From the NCBI RefSeq assembly GCF_963667685.1, contig NZ_OY763930.1, positions 62,001-126,000 on the forward strand: a DNA stretch of 64,000 nucleotides, given 5' to 3'. The position numbers and the translations under genes are program-made. This document shows, piece after piece, positions 63,367-64,000 of this stretch (positions are counted from its first letter, which is position 1; each line of letters starts with the position of its first letter). The stretch is from Maridesulfovibrio sp. (GTDB taxonomy: Bacteria; Desulfobacterota; Desulfovibrionia; Desulfovibrionales; Desulfovibrionaceae). Under the pieces are notes generated by a model that did no database searches, was not told the origin of the DNA, and saw nothing but the letters and a program-made list of their open reading frames with translations.

Positions 63367-63380
63367 CCCCCCCCCGGAGA

Positions 63381-64000
63381 TTAAAATAAAGGCTGGCTCG
63401 AAAAAGTTATGTATTCCAGATCGCGAACACTTTTAGAAACTAGAAAGTAAGAAAACATCAAAGAAATAAAACAGGAATAGCAATATCCGTAACCGTAAAA
63501 AGTAAACCCCTGCTGCATGCTCAGCCAGGTCAACCCCATATTGCTGAGCAGAAAGACTATGGTCACAGCCAGAACTTCTTTACGCAGATCAAAATAAAAA
63601 AGAATAATAACAGCCACCGAAAGCATGACCTGCAGGAGTGACCCTACAAGGGCTATCTTCAGGAGCGGCTCCTGTAATGGTGAAAGGCCGACCATATCCA
63701 CAAAATCCTGCGCCATGAAAATACAAAGCAGTGTAATGGAGCCTTGAACAATGAGTATCTCACGCAGGCTTTCCTTAAGCATACTGATCATGCCTTTCTT
63801 TTCCAGCAGAATACTTGAAAGGTTCTGCTTGGAAATAATCTTCGCAAAGTAATCGTGATAATGCTCGTAGAACTTGGTCTCAACCTTAACCAGAAAAATC
63901 GCCAAAGTCGGGACGATAGTCAGGTATGCGAAAAATATCGGCCCTTCATACAGATCATGTGTCCGAAGATATGGAACAACCAATCTTGAATCCGGCGCGA
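63381..64000 (-). CDS. pelG: Pel exopolysaccharide transporter PelG (5' end beyond window)
   Basis: The visible C-terminal 205 codons run off the right edge with no start needed in frame (about codon 63983 is only an internal TTG). Matches the end of PelG: FFAYLTIVPTLAIFLVKVET, multiple hydrophobic helices (QVMLSVAVIILFYFDLRKEV, AVTIVFLLSNMGLTWLSM) and the closing RDLEYITFSSQPLF. PelG is the Wzx-like inner-membrane transporter that moves the Pel polymer. It shows that a pel operon extends to the right. Confidence 0.82.
   Translation of the reverse strand, partial: APDSRLVVPYLRTHDLYEGPIFFAYLTIVPTLAIFLVKVETKFYEHYHDYFAKIISKQNLSSILLEKKGMISMLKESLREILIVQGSITLLCIFMAQDFVDMVGLSPLQEPLLKIALVGSLLQVMLSVAVIILFYFDLRKEVLAVTIVFLLSNMGLTWLSMQQGFTFYGYGYCYSCFISLMFSYFLVSKSVRDLEYITFSSQPLF

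Noticed and set aside
1-64000. CRISPR arrays, tRNA, rRNA and integrase genes
   Set aside because: I looked for regular repeat-spacer structure, cloverleaf-type sequences and integrase motifs and saw none.

Overview
The window looks like chromosome of a marine sulfate-reducing deltaproteobacterium of the Desulfovibrionaceae (Maridesulfovibrio/Desulfovibrio type). This is inference from gene content: a selenocysteine formate dehydrogenase with an exported alpha subunit, a Tat-exported superoxide reductase, many periplasmic-sensing signal proteins, surface-glycan genes, moderate GC in the housekeeping blocks and clearly lower GC in the glycan island. No rRNA, tRNA, CRISPR array or intact mobile element was seen.

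Region 1 (1-20,760) is a surface-glycan region. It starts with a truncated aminotransferase/acetyltransferase/oxidoreductase set of the WbpE-D-B kind (diacetamido-uronic acid synthesis). Next come a GT2-CDP-glycerol-transferase fusion, two GT2 enzymes and a methyltransferase. An AT-rich, six-gene, same-strand operon follows (9,483-16,976): two radical SAM enzymes, a GT-B enzyme, a deacetylase-methyltransferase fusion, a GT4 and a methyltransferase, preceded by a good sigma-54 promoter match. Downstream is a recombination-scarred stretch with two tandem copies of a boundary structure: methyltransferase tail, cargo, glycosyltransferase tail. One cargo is an intact CDP-glycerol-transferase-like gene; the other is decayed sequence with an IS3-type transposase remnant. 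Two more broken gene pieces (7,940-8,193 and 20,540-20,740) mark it as a gene-turnover site.

Region 2 (20,760-27,400) holds two divergent binding-protein/signalling pairs: a ModA-like lipoprotein with a PAS histidine-kinase-like protein lacking an ATPase domain, and a Cache-HAMP-class III cyclase with a family 1 sugar-type binding protein.

Region 3 (27,400-38,710) is largely core: the pantothenate symporter with its small partner, phoU, a HEAT-type lipoprotein, a TPP-riboswitch-controlled thiSGHFE operon, a GIY-YIG-like protein, a periplasmic binding protein, and a divergent pair of GT92 glycosyltransferases.

Region 4 (38,790-50,000) is redox metabolism: fdhA(Sec)-fdhB-fdhE, a VPLPA/PEP-CTERM surface protein, a pyruvate-decarboxylase-type TPP enzyme, a methyltransferase, and an FmdE-MoeA-like fusion with a ModE-type regulator. 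The last two fit metal-pterin supply for the formate dehydrogenase.

Region 5 (50,000-64,000) has a YaiI-family protein, a PaaK-like adenylating enzyme, a PEP-synthase-like phosphotransferase lacking the PEP barrel coupled to a phosphatase-YkgJ fusion, a hybrid kinase, a Tat-exported superoxide reductase beside a metallo-beta-lactamase/rhodanese protein, and, at the right edge, the end of a Pel exopolysaccharide locus (pelG, a PelX-like epimerase and two HDOD proteins).
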